Origin: Emmonsiellopsis sp. PD_33
Taxonomy: Eukaryota; Ascomycota; Eurotiomycetes; Onygenales; Ajellomycetaceae
NCBI GenBank assembly: GCA_032988165.1
Contig: JANTQF010000064.1
Span: 79,641-143,640, forward strand
DNA length: 64,000 nucleotides
Direction: 5' to 3'
Under the pieces are notes generated by a model. It made no database searches. It was not told the DNA's origin and worked only from the letters and a program-made list of their open reading frames with translations. The translations under genes and the position numbers were made by a program. Below, piece by piece: positions 12,356-24,574 of this stretch; within the stretch, counting starts at the first letter, position 1; the number at the start of each line of letters is the position of its first letter.

Positions 12356-12919
12356 TTGGGGTCCATGGTTTCGTTTGTTTGCTCGGGGATTGTGAGGTAC
12401 TGTTTTACGCGGTGTATGTATGTACGATGGAGACGATTGCCAGGAATGGGAGGTAAAGATTGGGTATGCTTCTTGGGCTGGAAGCGTGTATATTATGTAT
12501 TTCCATTTCTATCTTTCTTATTTTCATTTTGCGGATATACTCACTTGATCGGACCGTGCAGGTTTAAACATGTGGAGGAGAAAAGGAACTGTGTATACTC
12601 GTCCCTTTGAAGGCACTACATTATGCTATTGATCGAGTTATCCATTTATTTCATCGAAGCCCGGAAATAATGGGTAGAATTTTCTTTCGTCTTATATCAA
12701 TTGCCCATAGTAGTTATTCTTCTGCCTGCATCACAAATGTGATCTTCCCAACTTTAAAACCTCTCCGGTCACAAATGGGACAAAACAGATAGTCCCTTAA
12801 AAAGAGAAAAAGAAGAGAAAGAAACAGCAGATACCACGCCCAAAACACAAAAGAACTAACTAAATCAAACCAAATCCCCAATCCCCACTATACACAAATC
12901 AACCAACTTCCCCCCCCGC
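12356..12919. other. Convergent 3' intergenic region
   Basis: Between the small mitochondrial gene and the CFT1 3' end. T/G-rich on the left and A/C-rich on the right, consistent with two opposing 3' UTRs. No gene seen. Confidence 0.5.
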
Positions 12920-15900
12920 TCACAAATACCCCAACCCCCCACTCCCCAACCCTTCCAAATCCGCCCGAATCTCCCACTCACCCGCCCCAACCCGCCCCGC
13001 AATCTCCGCCTTCCGCTGTGTGCTCAGATCCATCCACCTCATCAGCAAATCCCCATCAATCATCCCCCGCCCACCAATCCCATCACTCTCCACCGCCCTA
13101 AAGCCTCTCGGATTGAGTCCGCACGGGTGCTCGAGGGTGTTGATAAGTTGCGACTGCAAAGCCGATAGGCGGCGGTATGCCGCTTCTGACAATGGAGTGA
13201 TGACGGCGATGGAGCCGGTTTCCGAGGTTACGAGGACTTGATGAGTGGCGGTGTTGGTGTCGATTTCCATCATGTCCGCGCCGTCTGGGGAGGAGATGGA
13301 TGGGGGCGTGATTGGGGTTCGTGGGAGGAGGGTGAGGGTTGAGGCGAAGTGGCCGGTGTGGAAGGTGCTGCGTTGGAGGAGTCTGTCGCCTTTTGAAGAG
13401 CCGGGGTCTGTTGGGTGGGTATGGTTAGATTCGAGATATTCTGGACTTTGATTGTATGGTTGTGGTACTTACCCTCTGGATCGTATTGCAAAACATGTAT
13501 ATTGCAATCGTCATCGGCGACGAGAATGTATAGGCGTTTTCCATCTGGGAGGAAATCGGCGGCCATTACTTGCAGGGAACCGTCGTCCTTGCTAAAGAGG
13601 GACAGTTTGTATGGCTCCTCCTGTAGATTGTGTTAGGCATGTTCCAAAACAGTAGTTGGACTAGAAATTTTGCCTGACTTACGGAATATCCCGTAAACCA
13701 GAGTCCCTTCAAAGCATCGCCCATGATGCACATTCCCGTGCCCTTGAGCTCCTTCAGTACATTGACATAGCACTGCATATCCATAAACGCCACTGGTAGA
13801 AGACTCCCATCTTCCTTGAGACCCCTCACGATACACTTCTGGCCCTGAGCGGCAATCAGGAAGCCCTGTCCGCCGATGCCTGAGAGAGACGTGACAGCAC
13901 CTTTGACTTCTTCTTTGGCGAATAGTTTGAGCTTCCGGTTAGTATCAGGTCGGTCCTCCTCTGGGACAACCTTGATGATTTCAAATACGTAAATGCATCC
14001 GCGAGCGGCAATGTCTTCTCCTCGTACAATTGCAGTTCCTACAGCAATCATATCCTTGCGCTCGTGGGTGATTTCTGAGACCTCAAGGTTAAGGCATTTG
14101 ATGCACATCACACGTTCCGCGTCGCCCAGAGTATAACTAGTCAAGCGAATGATTAGATGAGTAGGTTAAAAATTTAATATGACCGATTACTTACCTATCG
14201 ATAATTGCCCAAGTCTTTGGGTTAAGAAGTTTAACGCTGCCTTTATCAATCTGGGGCAGGAAAGAAATCACTACATACGTATTAGCAATGAACAGACTCC
14301 CACGAAATAGAAAACATACCTTCGTTTCTCCATTCAGTATGGACTTCATCATCCTCAGGAAGTTTGAAGTCGACTTTTTGGCTGGTCCCCAAGGCGTAAG
14401 TTTCCGTTGCCGAATGATAGACAACGCCATCGACTTGTTCTCCAAGCCCGATTTTTCGTGCTGCCCACGAGCTGTCGAAATGTGTATTTCTAGGGAATCG
14501 ACACATTCGTACAACATGCTATATCACGAAGTCAGGAATGCCCAATACAATCAAGTGGGAGGATACTTACATCAGCATCTACATAAACAAATCCTTTTTC
14601 ACATGCGGGGATATTAAAACCACTCAGGGAGTGCACCGTTTCCCCCCTGAGATTCAAGATATGCGGTGCACTCGTTGCCGATTTTATTATGAAGCAGGGA
14701 CAGCTGCCAGACATAAATACAGTCCGATACCCGCAAACGTCTCCCAAGGCACGAAGTGGCCTAGTTAGCTGACGGGAATTATCTTCGGACTCCAAGCTTG
14801 ATCCAGTTGGAGATCGAGGGAAATAATGGTTGGCAGATTTGCGGAACCGCAAGTTGGATGACAGTTTTTCCGCGGTAGTGTGATATGGTTCATATATTGT
14901 GAGATCGTTGTTGGCAGATCGTAGCTAAATGGGTGAGGTTTGTCAGTCGAAGTCAAACTATTTCGTTACTTGAAGTAGCTTACAATCATATATGGCAGTC
15001 GGCTAACTGCATCTCCAAGATCCGCGATTAGAATCTCTGTTAAAGCTTCTCGAAATGTTGCACGTCTTGGAGGTGGTTCTGGTGAGACTATATAAGGCAG
15101 GAGATCCACACTTTCAGCTGTATATACGGGCTCAGTGACGTTCGGGAGGTGGAATATCTTAGTATATAGTCAGCTTTTGCATCCAGCAGCGATACCAGGG
15201 GTAAAGGCAACTCGTCACATACATGGAGTTTAGAATCAGAGTTGAGAAGAAACAAAAGGACATTGTCGGATAGCTTCTTGTCGGGGCCGTCTTCATATGC
15301 CATAAATGATCGATATTTATCGTGATAGAGCGACCCTGTTATCCAGCTACTCGATCCAAGAATACCATCGGTATCGATCTCATCCAAGTCACCAGATTTG
15401 TCCGACTGGAGTAGTAATACGGATTGGTCATCGCGGATAATAAGCACGTATGGATCAGCAAAGCTTGCATGCACCACGGTTCTCTCGTCGCTCGTATCCT
15501 CGTCGTAGACGGGGTATATCTGAGCAAGCCCGAGACCTAATCACGGGTTAGCTATGGTCTGAACAAAATTCTCAAGCCTAAAACATACCACTGTCATAAC
15601 TCCGCACTTCGCCCCTAAGAACTTGGACGACTCTAGTCCCGCCAGCAAGGGTCCCAATATCAATAGTTATGTCTTCGTTGGGGTTGAATTCGGCTGCTTT
15701 GGTCTCTTCCAGTCCTCCAGTGGCCATTGTGAACACGACTGATTTTTCTTTATCTTGGCCGTGCGGCTTCGATAGCACTAGGTACTGATCATAGTGGGTT
15801 CCGGCGTGTATGGGGAGGGAGCCGCTCTGCGATGGGAGCTTGGGATCCTTGACGTGTACCGACCATGTACCATCAGTGTCTTTGATCATGAGCGAATCGA

Positions 15901-17593
15901 TAACGAAAGGGTCGATTTCACGTCTGAAAACACCAAGTCCTCCAGCTTTACCATATCCCTGGGTTGCAACAAGCTCCAAATTCGCTGACAGGTTCGTAAC
16001 AGGTTGACGTTTCTCTTTATCATGCAAGCCGGGAGGTCGCCCAAGGGTTACATCTCGCATTGGACCAAGATTCCAGAGCCGATCATGGGCCCGGAAAACG
16101 TAGTCATTGACGCTCACGCCATTCAGAGGGGCCGAGCTGCGGGATTTGGTGGCTGCCATGACTGGCGTCGCGTATAAGTCATCTTCATATATATCCTCTT
16201 CGTCTTCATCCTCATCCTCAGAGAGCTCAGCTAACTCGTCCTCAGCTGCGTCGGCTTGTACCTGTGGTCCTTTTGCCGTAGAAGTTGGTCGTGACCACCC
16301 AATAAGCATAGAGTCCCCTTCTTCGCTGCCAAAAAACATCTTTCCTCTACCGACATGAACAGAGCAAGAAGGTTTGGCTTTTATAATGGAACCACCGGCG
16401 TGATCGGCAACTGGTCGTAGAGATATACCCGACACTGACCTCCCGTCAAGCTTGAAACTCAGCACAGCCATTCTACCGTTCAGAAGGACAAGCAGCATAT
16501 CGCCACTTTCTGTTCCCAAGTGCTCCACAGTGCAGCCTTCCAGGCGCATTTCTAAATCGGATTGGTCGGCCATTGAGAAGCTCGACGCCTCCCTTGCAAA
16601 TTCATTCACTCCCACGGCATTGGTTTTGCCCGCTTGGTCAACGTGGACAAGTTGATTGGACCCAACCAAGAGAGCTCCCCCGACGGGAAGCGGCAGTGGT
16701 ATGACTCTAAACAAATCACTTGGGAGGCGTGTAACGGATAGGAGAGTAGTGGATGCGCGTTGCTCCAAGTCTAGGGTGATAACGGAGTAAAAGACGACGT
16801 CTTTTCGTTCATGAAGTAGGGAAGATGATGTAGCCACTTGCGAGTATAAAATGCCAAACGTGGGCTCCCTGTATTCGTATAAAAATGCTAGACTAATAGG
16901 GTGAAGCATCGAGGGCTCCAACGCTGCCAGCGGGAGCACGAAAGAAGATGAATAAGGAGTTGGATACACTGATCCATCAGGTTTTTTCGTTTCTCGTTCC
17001 TCTCCATCCGTCACATTGGTCGAATCTTTTTGTCGATCTTCGTCCATATCGGAACCGAAATCATCCATGACCAAGTCATCTCCTAGTTGATGAAAAGGCA
17101 GAACAGCCAGGTTCTTTTTACCGAAATTGAGCACGGCGCACCTGCTGCTGGGGTCGACTGTGAGATGGCTTGGGCAGATAGAGAGGTCCGGGGTCCAGGG
17201 GCTGAGGACGTCATCTCTTTCGTAATAGTGTATAGACACCGTAGAAATCTGATGGTTCTCAGGATCCCACTCGATCAAACTGAGTTTCGCGTCACGAAGT
17301 GCAACGAGGACCGCTTCTCCGCCGCTTTTGGAGTTGAGTATTTTCACACGTCCCAAGCCAGTGACAGTCCCCGAGAGAGGGTATTCGGCCACCAAAACCA
17401 ATTTGGAGTACTGTGATCGAGCCTTTTCCTCTGGTTGTTGGGGGCCCGGCCCATAAACAACATTAACCAGATTGAACACCTGGAGCAGAGTGGTCTTTGC
17501 TACTATCAGGTTGTTAGATGTTCCGGAAACAAAGGGGACTGCCAACGCGTGCGTCACCCCTGAAGGGGGCAACAGCTCTGTATAACATTGCAT
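12920..17593 (-). CDS. CFT1: Cft1, CPSF160-type subunit of cleavage and polyadenylation factor
   Basis: Nine exons on the minus strand: 17593-15589, 15536-15223, 15157-14984, 14924-14571, 14518-14320, 14270-14195, 14136-13683, 13620-13473 and 13407-12920; 1403 aa. Every intron has GT...AG ends and preserves the frame. The N-terminus (MQCYTELLPPSGVTHALAVP) and the IEWDPENHQI/LSIHYYERDD-like region mark the CPSF160/MMS1 N-terminal beta-propeller. An acidic linker (EDELAELSEDEDEDEEDIYE) interrupts the middle, as in CPSF160 proteins. The C-terminal CPSF-A region contains the stretch with ARGCIYVFEI and VTSLSGIGGQGFLIAAQGQK. In yeast Cft1 binds RNA near the poly(A) site and scaffolds the polymerase module. 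It shares a 570-base divergent promoter with the transporter at 18164. Confidence 0.95.
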
Positions 17594-18163
17594 GTTCAGA
17601 GCATTAGGACGGGAGAGGGTGGGAGCTAGGACAGCTGGACTTGCACCTCAAAAATGGATATCAACACATTATCATAGCATGCGAATCACAAAAATGTAAA
17701 AGTACAAGAGATGCCTATATTCAAACAAAAGATGGCGAGTTCAAGATATTTCGGTCTCGTCAACGGTGAAGATGAAGCTTTTGTTCCAAGCCGAAAAAGG
17801 AATTTTCCTGAATGGGCCTAGCGGCAGGATAGCTTTAGAGTTGGCGCTAGTCCCAATCAAACCGGCACGTGACTGCCCCCAAAACAATGACGACAATCCA
17901 ACTTTCAACTTGATCTGATTTCAACCGCTGTGAGGAATTTCGATATCCATCTCTCCGCAGCGCGATGTCAGTCTATCCACATCTTTTACAGACATGAGTG
18001 GTTCCTGGCGTATTTCTTCCGCATTTACTTGCTAAACACTGCGCTGAACGCCAACAACCCGCCAAACAACCTTGGAGCATGCCCATCTAATCTCCGGCAC
18101 CAATAAACCTGCTTATACCAAAAGCCCATATCCGTTTCTCGATTACTACAGCTGCCTTTAACC
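17594..18163. promoter_or_regulatory. Bidirectional promoter CFT1 / cobalamin transporter
   Basis: 570 bases between divergent starts. It contains GGGCCTAGCG at 17814-17823, a GCGCTAG at 17844 and a CACGTG at 17866-17871. No additional gene is supported. Confidence 0.6.
17814..17823 (+). promoter_or_regulatory. Candidate element GGGCCTAGCG, copy 2
   Basis: Identical to the words at 10398 and 33299. It lies 221 bases upstream of the CFT1 start and 341 upstream of the transporter start. Confidence 0.35.
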
Positions 18164-20108
18164 ATGGCGCTCCTACAATCTAGTCTGATATGGATTGTAT
18201 ATGCGATTGTTGTCGTTGCCCTCATCGGCGTGGCATCCATCTTCTTTTACGTCTATCAAACCCCGCGTGAAAGGTCTGCATATGTGACTGCTGTTTGCAT
18301 ATTCACCCTGACGGCATTGCTGGCAACCGTCCTCCTATTACCGGTTGATGTGGCTTTGGTCTCCTCCACAACTTCTTCTAAGGAAGGGCGGCGGAAATCT
18401 TGGGCAACCCAGGATGAGGTCGACAAAATTACCTTCTCTTTGACGGTTGCGTACTACGTCCTCTACTCGCTTGATGCAGTGCTTTGCCTGCTCGTGGTGC
18501 CCTTTACCTACTTCTGGTATGAGGAGTATGATGAAGTAGCTACCGAAGAAGGCTTCCAGACCTGGGGAAAGCGGTTCTGGGGCGCGTTAAAGTATACAAT
18601 AGTTTTTATATTACTGGCAGTTATCCTGTTCCTTGTTGGATTTTTCGTGCCCGTGGCACGAAACAGGAGCGGTCCGAATTTTGACCTAGATTACTTCAAA
18701 AAATTGCTCACCGAAAATCGTATGTTCCCCTGTCATTTTTTTCACTCTGCCTTGGCTGGAGTATATGTGATATAGCTTTCTAACAATCCAAATTTAGACG
18801 GAGAACGGGCTCTGACCTTTGGTCTTGGCTTGCTTATTACGATCGGAGTGCTGGTCTACGTTCTCTATACATCTGCTGGCCTAGCCTTGCTCCCTGTTTC
18901 TTTCATCAAATCGGCACCCTCGATCTCTAGCCCCGCGCTTAGCGCCAGCACGGCTTCCCGGTTGGAAGAAAATATAGAGCGTCAGCGGCAGCTGGAAGGC
19001 CGCTGCGGTGGAAATCTGGACACTTTATCATCCAAGCAACGAAGGGAATTCGACTCCCTTGTACGGGAGGAGCGAACTCTGCGACGCCGCCAACGTCTGG
19101 CTGATGAAACTCGACGAGAAAGGGGAAGATGGCTATTGAGGGCATGGTATAAAGTGGGAGCCGTCTTCAGACCACTTAAGCTTCTTGGCGGTATCATACT
19201 GGTCATTATTTCCATCTTGGTCTGGATTTCCATGCTACTCACCGCGATTGATAAAGTCAAGAATTCCGTTTGCAAGCAGCACTGCGGCTATATCCTGGGC
19301 AAAATCAACATCTTCAATCCAGTAAACTGGGCCTTCGTGGAGTCTGCAAAAGTGTTTCCCGTCGATTACGTCCTTTTCGTGCTCCTGGTCCTACTCTTCT
19401 TCTGCAGCTCCGTTGTTGGCGTTGCCACGATTGGAATCCGCTTCTTATGGGTCAAAATCTTCCAAATCCGAAAGGGCCATACATCGCCACAGGCCCTCCT
19501 TATCGCGACGGTGTTGTTGACTCTTATCACCCTTGCACTCAATTATTCTATCTCTATGGTTGTCGCTCCGCAATATGCAACATACGGCCCGCAGACGTTC
19601 TGCGACCACCCGCCCAAGTATCCTGGCGGACAGCCAGATTGCACGGGGCTCGAACCCCTCATTAAGCCCTGTTCAGAACTTGCAGACAATCCCTCAGCAA
19701 AGGCAGTCTGCACGCCCACGGTCGTCAGTACATTTTTGAACCGGATCACATTAAACTTCCCGTTCTTTGGCATTGTCGATTTCTGGGCACAATTCTTCTT
19801 CCTTGGTAAGTAAAGCTCTTCGACATGTTCCCGTCTGCCTACATTTCCGCGAGAACTCAAATCATAAAAGTCATGATCAAAATAACTAACCAAACAAAGG
19901 ATTCTCTCTCATCGTCTTCCTCCTCACCATATTCCGCACTCCCAAGCTAGACGAACAACAAATCGACGAAGATGCCGAAGAAGCGGAGGAAGAAGGCTTG
20001 CTTGGCACCACTGGGCGAAGATTTGGTGCCACCTGGGAGGATATAACTGGACGAGCACGCAGAGCGACAGGGTCCTATGGCACGGGTGGTCAACACACTC
20101 AGGAATAA
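18164..20108 (+). CDS. Probable lysosomal/vacuolar cobalamin transporter (LMBD1 family)
   Basis: Three exons, 18164-18719, 18798-19805 and 19900-20108; 590 aa. Introns start GTATGT and GTAAGT and end in TTTAG and AAAG; joins read TENHGERALTF and FFLGFSLIVF. It is a polytopic membrane protein with about nine hydrophobic segments: the first at the N-terminus (SSLIWIVYAIVVVALIGVAS), others near 40-65, 95-120, 140-165, 190-215, and four in the second half. A charged cytosolic loop with LEENIERQRQLEGR sits between segments 5 and 6. The C-terminal tail is acidic then Gly/Arg-rich. Animal LMBD1 exports cobalamin from lysosomes. Most fungi do not need cobalamin, so the true cargo in this organism is uncertain although the family call is good. 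Confidence 0.88.
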
Positions 20109-20766
20109 AGGGAATTTCTTTTTCATGGAATGTTCGGATGAAATGAAAACGGTTTAAAGCGGGTTGTGATACCTTTTATCTCCATCTTGGTTCTTGTGTA
20201 TTTTTGAAATTTTTGCATTTCTGGTTATTGGGTTCAGTGTTTTATGTTACGATATGGATTTTTTGAAGGCACACTGATCCACCGTGCTTTGCGTCTGAAT
20301 TGAGGGTTCCTTATATCAATCGACCCCTTCACTTCGCCCCATTCTAAGTTCTCGCAAATCTGCCACTCGAGCAGAATGCTCAGATCGCAACAAAGCCCAC
20401 TCTAATGAAACAGAAGAACATCTTAAGCATCAATTTCGCCACGAAACCTGGCTACGTTAGCTTGGGAGTCAATCTAGTTAACCAAGAAAACCCAAAACTT
20501 CCAAAAACACCAAGTCACTTAACTATTTAACTATGCCTTTTATCCCTTCTAAGCCCATCCATCATACATACATAACCCTAGAGACAGTTCACCGACTACA
20601 TATATATATATATATAACACCCACCCACGTTGAACGCTTAATATCCTCACCATAGACTCCACACACATAACTATTCCACCAACCCAGCTCTTAAACTGTT
20701 ATTCCATTCTATGGATACTTAATTACTTCCTTACAGGCTTGCTTGTTTAAATAAATACCTACCTAT
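20109..20766. other. AT-rich spacer
   Basis: Transporter 3' UTR and spacer, with a (TA)8 run at 20601-20616. This is where the missing part of the MFS pseudogene would be expected; nothing resembling further MFS segments is visible. Confidence 0.5.
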
Positions 20767-21160
20767 CTAACTTACCCTATTTCTAAGTTCCAACTGTCCG
20801 GTCATTTTTAGATCAGGCACAGCACCAAATAGTTTCGCATTTCCTAAAAACAGGGGATGACCTACCAACATTGGTGCGGTCAACATAGGACACGAGGTAG
20901 ATAGGAATCAATTGGGGAAGAACATGCCAGCTGGAAATACACGTCAGTCTAGTTATGCCACTATGATAAGTCTAGGATAGGGGTACTAACTCAATCTTGC
21001 GAATGAGTTTCGCCAGGCGCTCGCCTCGGAAATGTCTGTCCAATTCAAGGTACTCCTCATATTCTGTATTCGAGGGGCCCTCCACGCTCTTTTCGGTCAC
21101 ATCGGGAGAAGTAACATCCTTCTCCATGGGAGTGGGCTCAGCCTGGGCTCCCTTTTCCAT
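20767..21160 (-). pseudogene. Truncated MFS transporter (allantoate permease-like) remnant
   Basis: Three exon-like pieces on the minus strand, 21160-20991, 20930-20866 and 20843-20767, join in frame through GTTAGT...CCAG and GTAGGT...TTAG introns. The product starts MEKGAQAEPTPMEKD, continues YLELDRHFRGERLAKLIRKI, then DWHVLPQLIPIYLVSYVDR and TNVGNAKLFG. That is the N-terminal tail, first membrane segment and DRTNVGNA signature typical of the anion:cation symporter/allantoate permease branch of the major facilitator superfamily. The frame ends at a TAG right after, and nothing equivalent to the remaining ~11 membrane segments is found. It therefore cannot encode a working transporter. It lies head-to-head with the D-amino-acid oxidase pseudogene. 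Confidence 0.75.
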
Positions 21161-21871
21161 CTTGAGCGAGAGCAAGATATTTTTGGACAAAAAAGCCTTC
21201 CTAGGTTTATGGGAGCTACCCCAGAAATCCAGGGGAAAGGCACGTTTATTTCTATTTCTCCATCCTTGTCCCAGCCGGTCCACTGAGAGCTACCCCAGTT
21301 CCCACTTGCATGCAGTGATGATCGAGACACCGGAGATATCACACGAAATCCGAGATTTTGACAGATAGAGCGGGGGGCCGTCGGCGGTTGTCACCGGGTT
21401 GCCGAAAATTAAAGGTCTTGGCGCTGCTTTTTGGCCAACATTGCCGAGATCGGTCGGCAAACATCAACCCAAGCCCGACTTGCCCGCCGAACAACCCCAA
21501 GCTATCAACACCTTCAACCGTTGATGTGGCATTTCGTCTCCAGTTCCCTAATCAAAACTCGGTTATCTAAGAATACGTGCCTTGAAACGACCAGCCAAAG
21601 CGATACAATCCGGCCGTAAACCTTCGCGTAACCCGGGATCGCCAGCGGATTTCCGGTAATGAGGGAAAGCCGAGTTTCTTTTATTTGACCCTGCCCGTCC
21701 TCATCTTGGTATCTTTTTAGGTTTCAAGAGCTTGTCTTGGGTTCCAAGGAAACAGTACATTGGGAAACCACGTGTATAATCTTCAATTACACGGAAATTT
21801 TCCCATCCTTCGCAAGCGCAATATCGAGACGCGATTACTCATTCCAGTATTGGCAGATCTGACAGCTTGCA
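21161..21871. other. Region between the two pseudogenes
   Basis: Former divergent promoter by position, about 700 bases. It contains a CACGTG near 21774. The N-terminal residues of the oxidase should lie at its right end but cannot be read in one frame. Confidence 0.45.
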
Positions 21872-23251
21872 GCGTTTCCGGCCTGGCATCTGCCAGCATC
21901 CATTCTTTCCAAGCTTTACGATGTTACGATTATAGCTAGAGATCTTCCAGGAGACGACTGGTCATACGGGTGGGCTAGTCCATGGGCGGAAGCCATTTTC
22001 CTGGGGCTTGATGGCTCAACACCAAAAGAACAGCAAATGCAGCGGGACTCGTTTGCGTTCTTGTGGAATCTGGCCAAGACCCATCCGGAATCTAGCATCA
22101 GAGTGCGTATACTTATTATGAGTTGCGAAGAGAATCGGATGCTAATATGTTATGGATTAGAGAATAGAAATGCATGACTTCCAAGACGCCACTCCTTTAG
22201 AGCAAATTTGGTATCGGGATTTAATGTCTGAGGTGTGCAGATCAACCAGTCGTGCAACCAATGGGATATGCATAACTGCTTTCTATTCTAGTTCCGAGTT
22301 ACGGCAGCAGAAGAGTGCCCAGAAGGGGTCAAAGTTGGAATGAGCTGTAAGTATATGTAGCAGAGGGGATGAACTTGGTTGTTCATTAACTAACTACTTT
22401 GTTACACCAGACCAAACCGTCGTTCTCAACCCGGGAGTCTTCCTTCCCTAGCTCAGAAAACTCCTGGAAGCCCGTGGGGTGAAGTTCCAGCGGAGGACCG
22501 TGAACGCCCTGTCCGATCTCAACGGCGAAGGCCACGATGTCCTTATCAATGCAACGGCGTGTGGCTCAAAATTCCTTACGGGCGTGGCCGATCAGGAAAT
22601 GCAGCTCGTTCGCTGACAAACGGTCCTCGTCAAAACCGCTGCCAAAAGAATTACCATGCGTCATGGAAACGACAACACTTATGTTATTCCCCGGCTGGAT
22701 GGCACTGCTGTTCTTGGTGGGATCAAGCAAATCAACAATCTGTGAGGAGACTGATATATTATGGTGATGCACTGGGAATCTTTTGCTGACTAATTGGGAA
22801 ACCTGCAGCGACCAAAATGTGGACGTCGATCTAAAGAACGATGTGGGTGGGAAATAACCCCTTCCATTTCCCTAATCTAGAGACAAGTCTGACCGTAATG
22901 TGACTGCCAGATCATTCGCCGCGTTCCTGAGAATGCCCCCGATACGTTTGCAGGCAATGACCCTGCCAATATCGAAATTATCCGAGATAATGTAGGGTTC
23001 CGGCCCGCGAGGGTGTCTGGGCCTCGGGTTGAGAAGGAGGTGCTAGATGGCCAAAAGATTGTGCATGCATATGGTATGTTTCCTCCTGCAATTCCTTTGG
23101 TTCCCGGGGTCCCTAAAGATCGAGGGTATTCGCATACTGACGCAAACTAGGCACTTCGGGTGGTGGATATGTGTTTAGCTTCGGTCTGGCAAAAGCTGTA
23201 GCAGAACTTGTGGACGATTTCTTGTATACGCCGCCTCTAGCGAAGCTGTAA
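21872..23251 (+). pseudogene. D-amino-acid oxidase pseudogene with peroxisomal signal
   Basis: Pieces in order match FAD-dependent D-amino-acid oxidase: a VSGLASAS fragment of the FAD-binding loop, DVTIIARDLPGDD, YGWASPWA, the middle region with IWYRDLMSEF, VVLNPGVFLP, then GQ-like TVLVKTAAKR, YVIPRLDGTAVLGGIKQ, and a C-terminal GTSGGGYVFSFGLAKAVAE. The protein ends LAKL, a PTS1-type tripeptide (AKL), so the ancestor was peroxisomal. Two in-frame stops interrupt an exon: TAG at 22449-22451 (family position usually Trp in FLPWL) and TGA at 22614-22616 (usually Gly in RGQT). The FAD-loop piece and the next piece are in different frames, implying an indel near 21890-21905. Splice sites of the later introns still look good, so decay is recent. 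Active enzymes deaminate D-amino acids, producing H2O2. Confidence 0.85.
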
Positions 23252-24574
23252 ATGGACAGGGCACGGAGAAGAGAGTAGGTAAAATTAGATGAATCTAACT
23301 TATGCTGGTCGACATTAGAATAGGGGTGGATGGAGAAGGTGGATCGATAGTTTCCTGCAGAAACTCTCTATTCTATGAATACCGGTCCAATCAACGTTAG
23401 TTTGCCCTTGCTTTGGAAGTTGACAAGGATGCGCAGGTATCCCCTATAGAAACAGAAGCAAATCTCCCTAGCACACAGAATTGTAGAATGGATCAAATAG
23501 CCAACCCTCATTGAGATGTTGAGCAGCACTTCTAAAGTTGAAGGCATGGCTCAAACTATATTGGCCGTTGATTTTGCTGAGTGAGACAGATGTCTTTCTG
23601 GTATACCCATAGTGTTGAAGATCTGAGATCATTTCCCATGGAGCCATGGCATCGTCATATTGTATAATATTCAGTGGAGTCATGAATGGGCCGATATGAC
23701 AGTGGTCCACTCCTGGCTATCAATTGTTTCATATCACAGTTGAGAGTTTCTCTCATCAACAGGTGTCATTGTTTCATGTTTCGGTACTGCATAGGCAGGT
23801 GTCCCTAAGTTTTTAGATAAAACAGACTCAGATAATCACAGCCCCTCCCGGCGGTGCATCATGTGTGCTCTATACCCGAAACTCCTTATCGTAGGAGGCC
23901 TGAATGACCCAGGAGTTTCGGCGTCGGTGCACACTTAGTGAAATCCGGAGAAATATGTGTCGACCCACACATTGACAAGAAGGACTTTAACTTCCTGAAA
24001 GCTGAATCAACGGAGGAGGCATTGCTGCGACGTGGAGCTTGGACGAGGCGGCGGCATGACTTCTACCTGCGGACAAGTGAAGGTCATTGTTGGACAGCGC
24101 GCGCAGGGTCGATATGTTGTGTATATCTGATGGTCTGGGCGTCTGTGGAAAGGCTTCGCTCAATGCTCGTCAACAACCCACTCGACATATTCATTTCCTT
24201 TGGCAGAGATTGAGTTGAAGTCGAGAAGTTGAATCGAAGTCTGGGATCTGGTGCCTGTCGAAAATGGTGATTATGTAACTAACTAACCAATGGTCACGTG
24301 CCCCTCTTCCCGACGACGGAGGGATTTCTTTGTCGACATCGTCATTTTCAGGCTGTCGTATATCTAACCCATATTCTTCCTGACATAATTCCTGTCTCAT
24401 ACCAGATATTACCGCTTTTTATACCCTCACTGTGCCGCTCTTTCGATTAAGCATTCGCATACTTAGACCAGTGCCTCCGAATCCCTAGGGAGAGACTCCG
24501 CCGCCTAGGCGGTCCGGTGAAGAAGCAATTCCTCCGCCACCCAGGATGATAGCATTTAGGTAAAGGCGGTTCAA
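23252..24574. other. Intergenic, nothing recognised
   Basis: About 1.3 kb. Open frames of 60-90 codons on both strands (for example 23938-24213) lack family features. A CACGTG lies at 24295-24300, 275 bases before the next start. Confidence 0.5.
24501..24512. promoter_or_regulatory. 12-base perfect palindrome CCGCCTAGGCGG
   Basis: The sequence equals its own reverse complement and lies 63 bases upstream of the start at 24575. It could be a dimeric regulator site or a 5' UTR hairpin; no factor is known to me. Confidence 0.35.
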
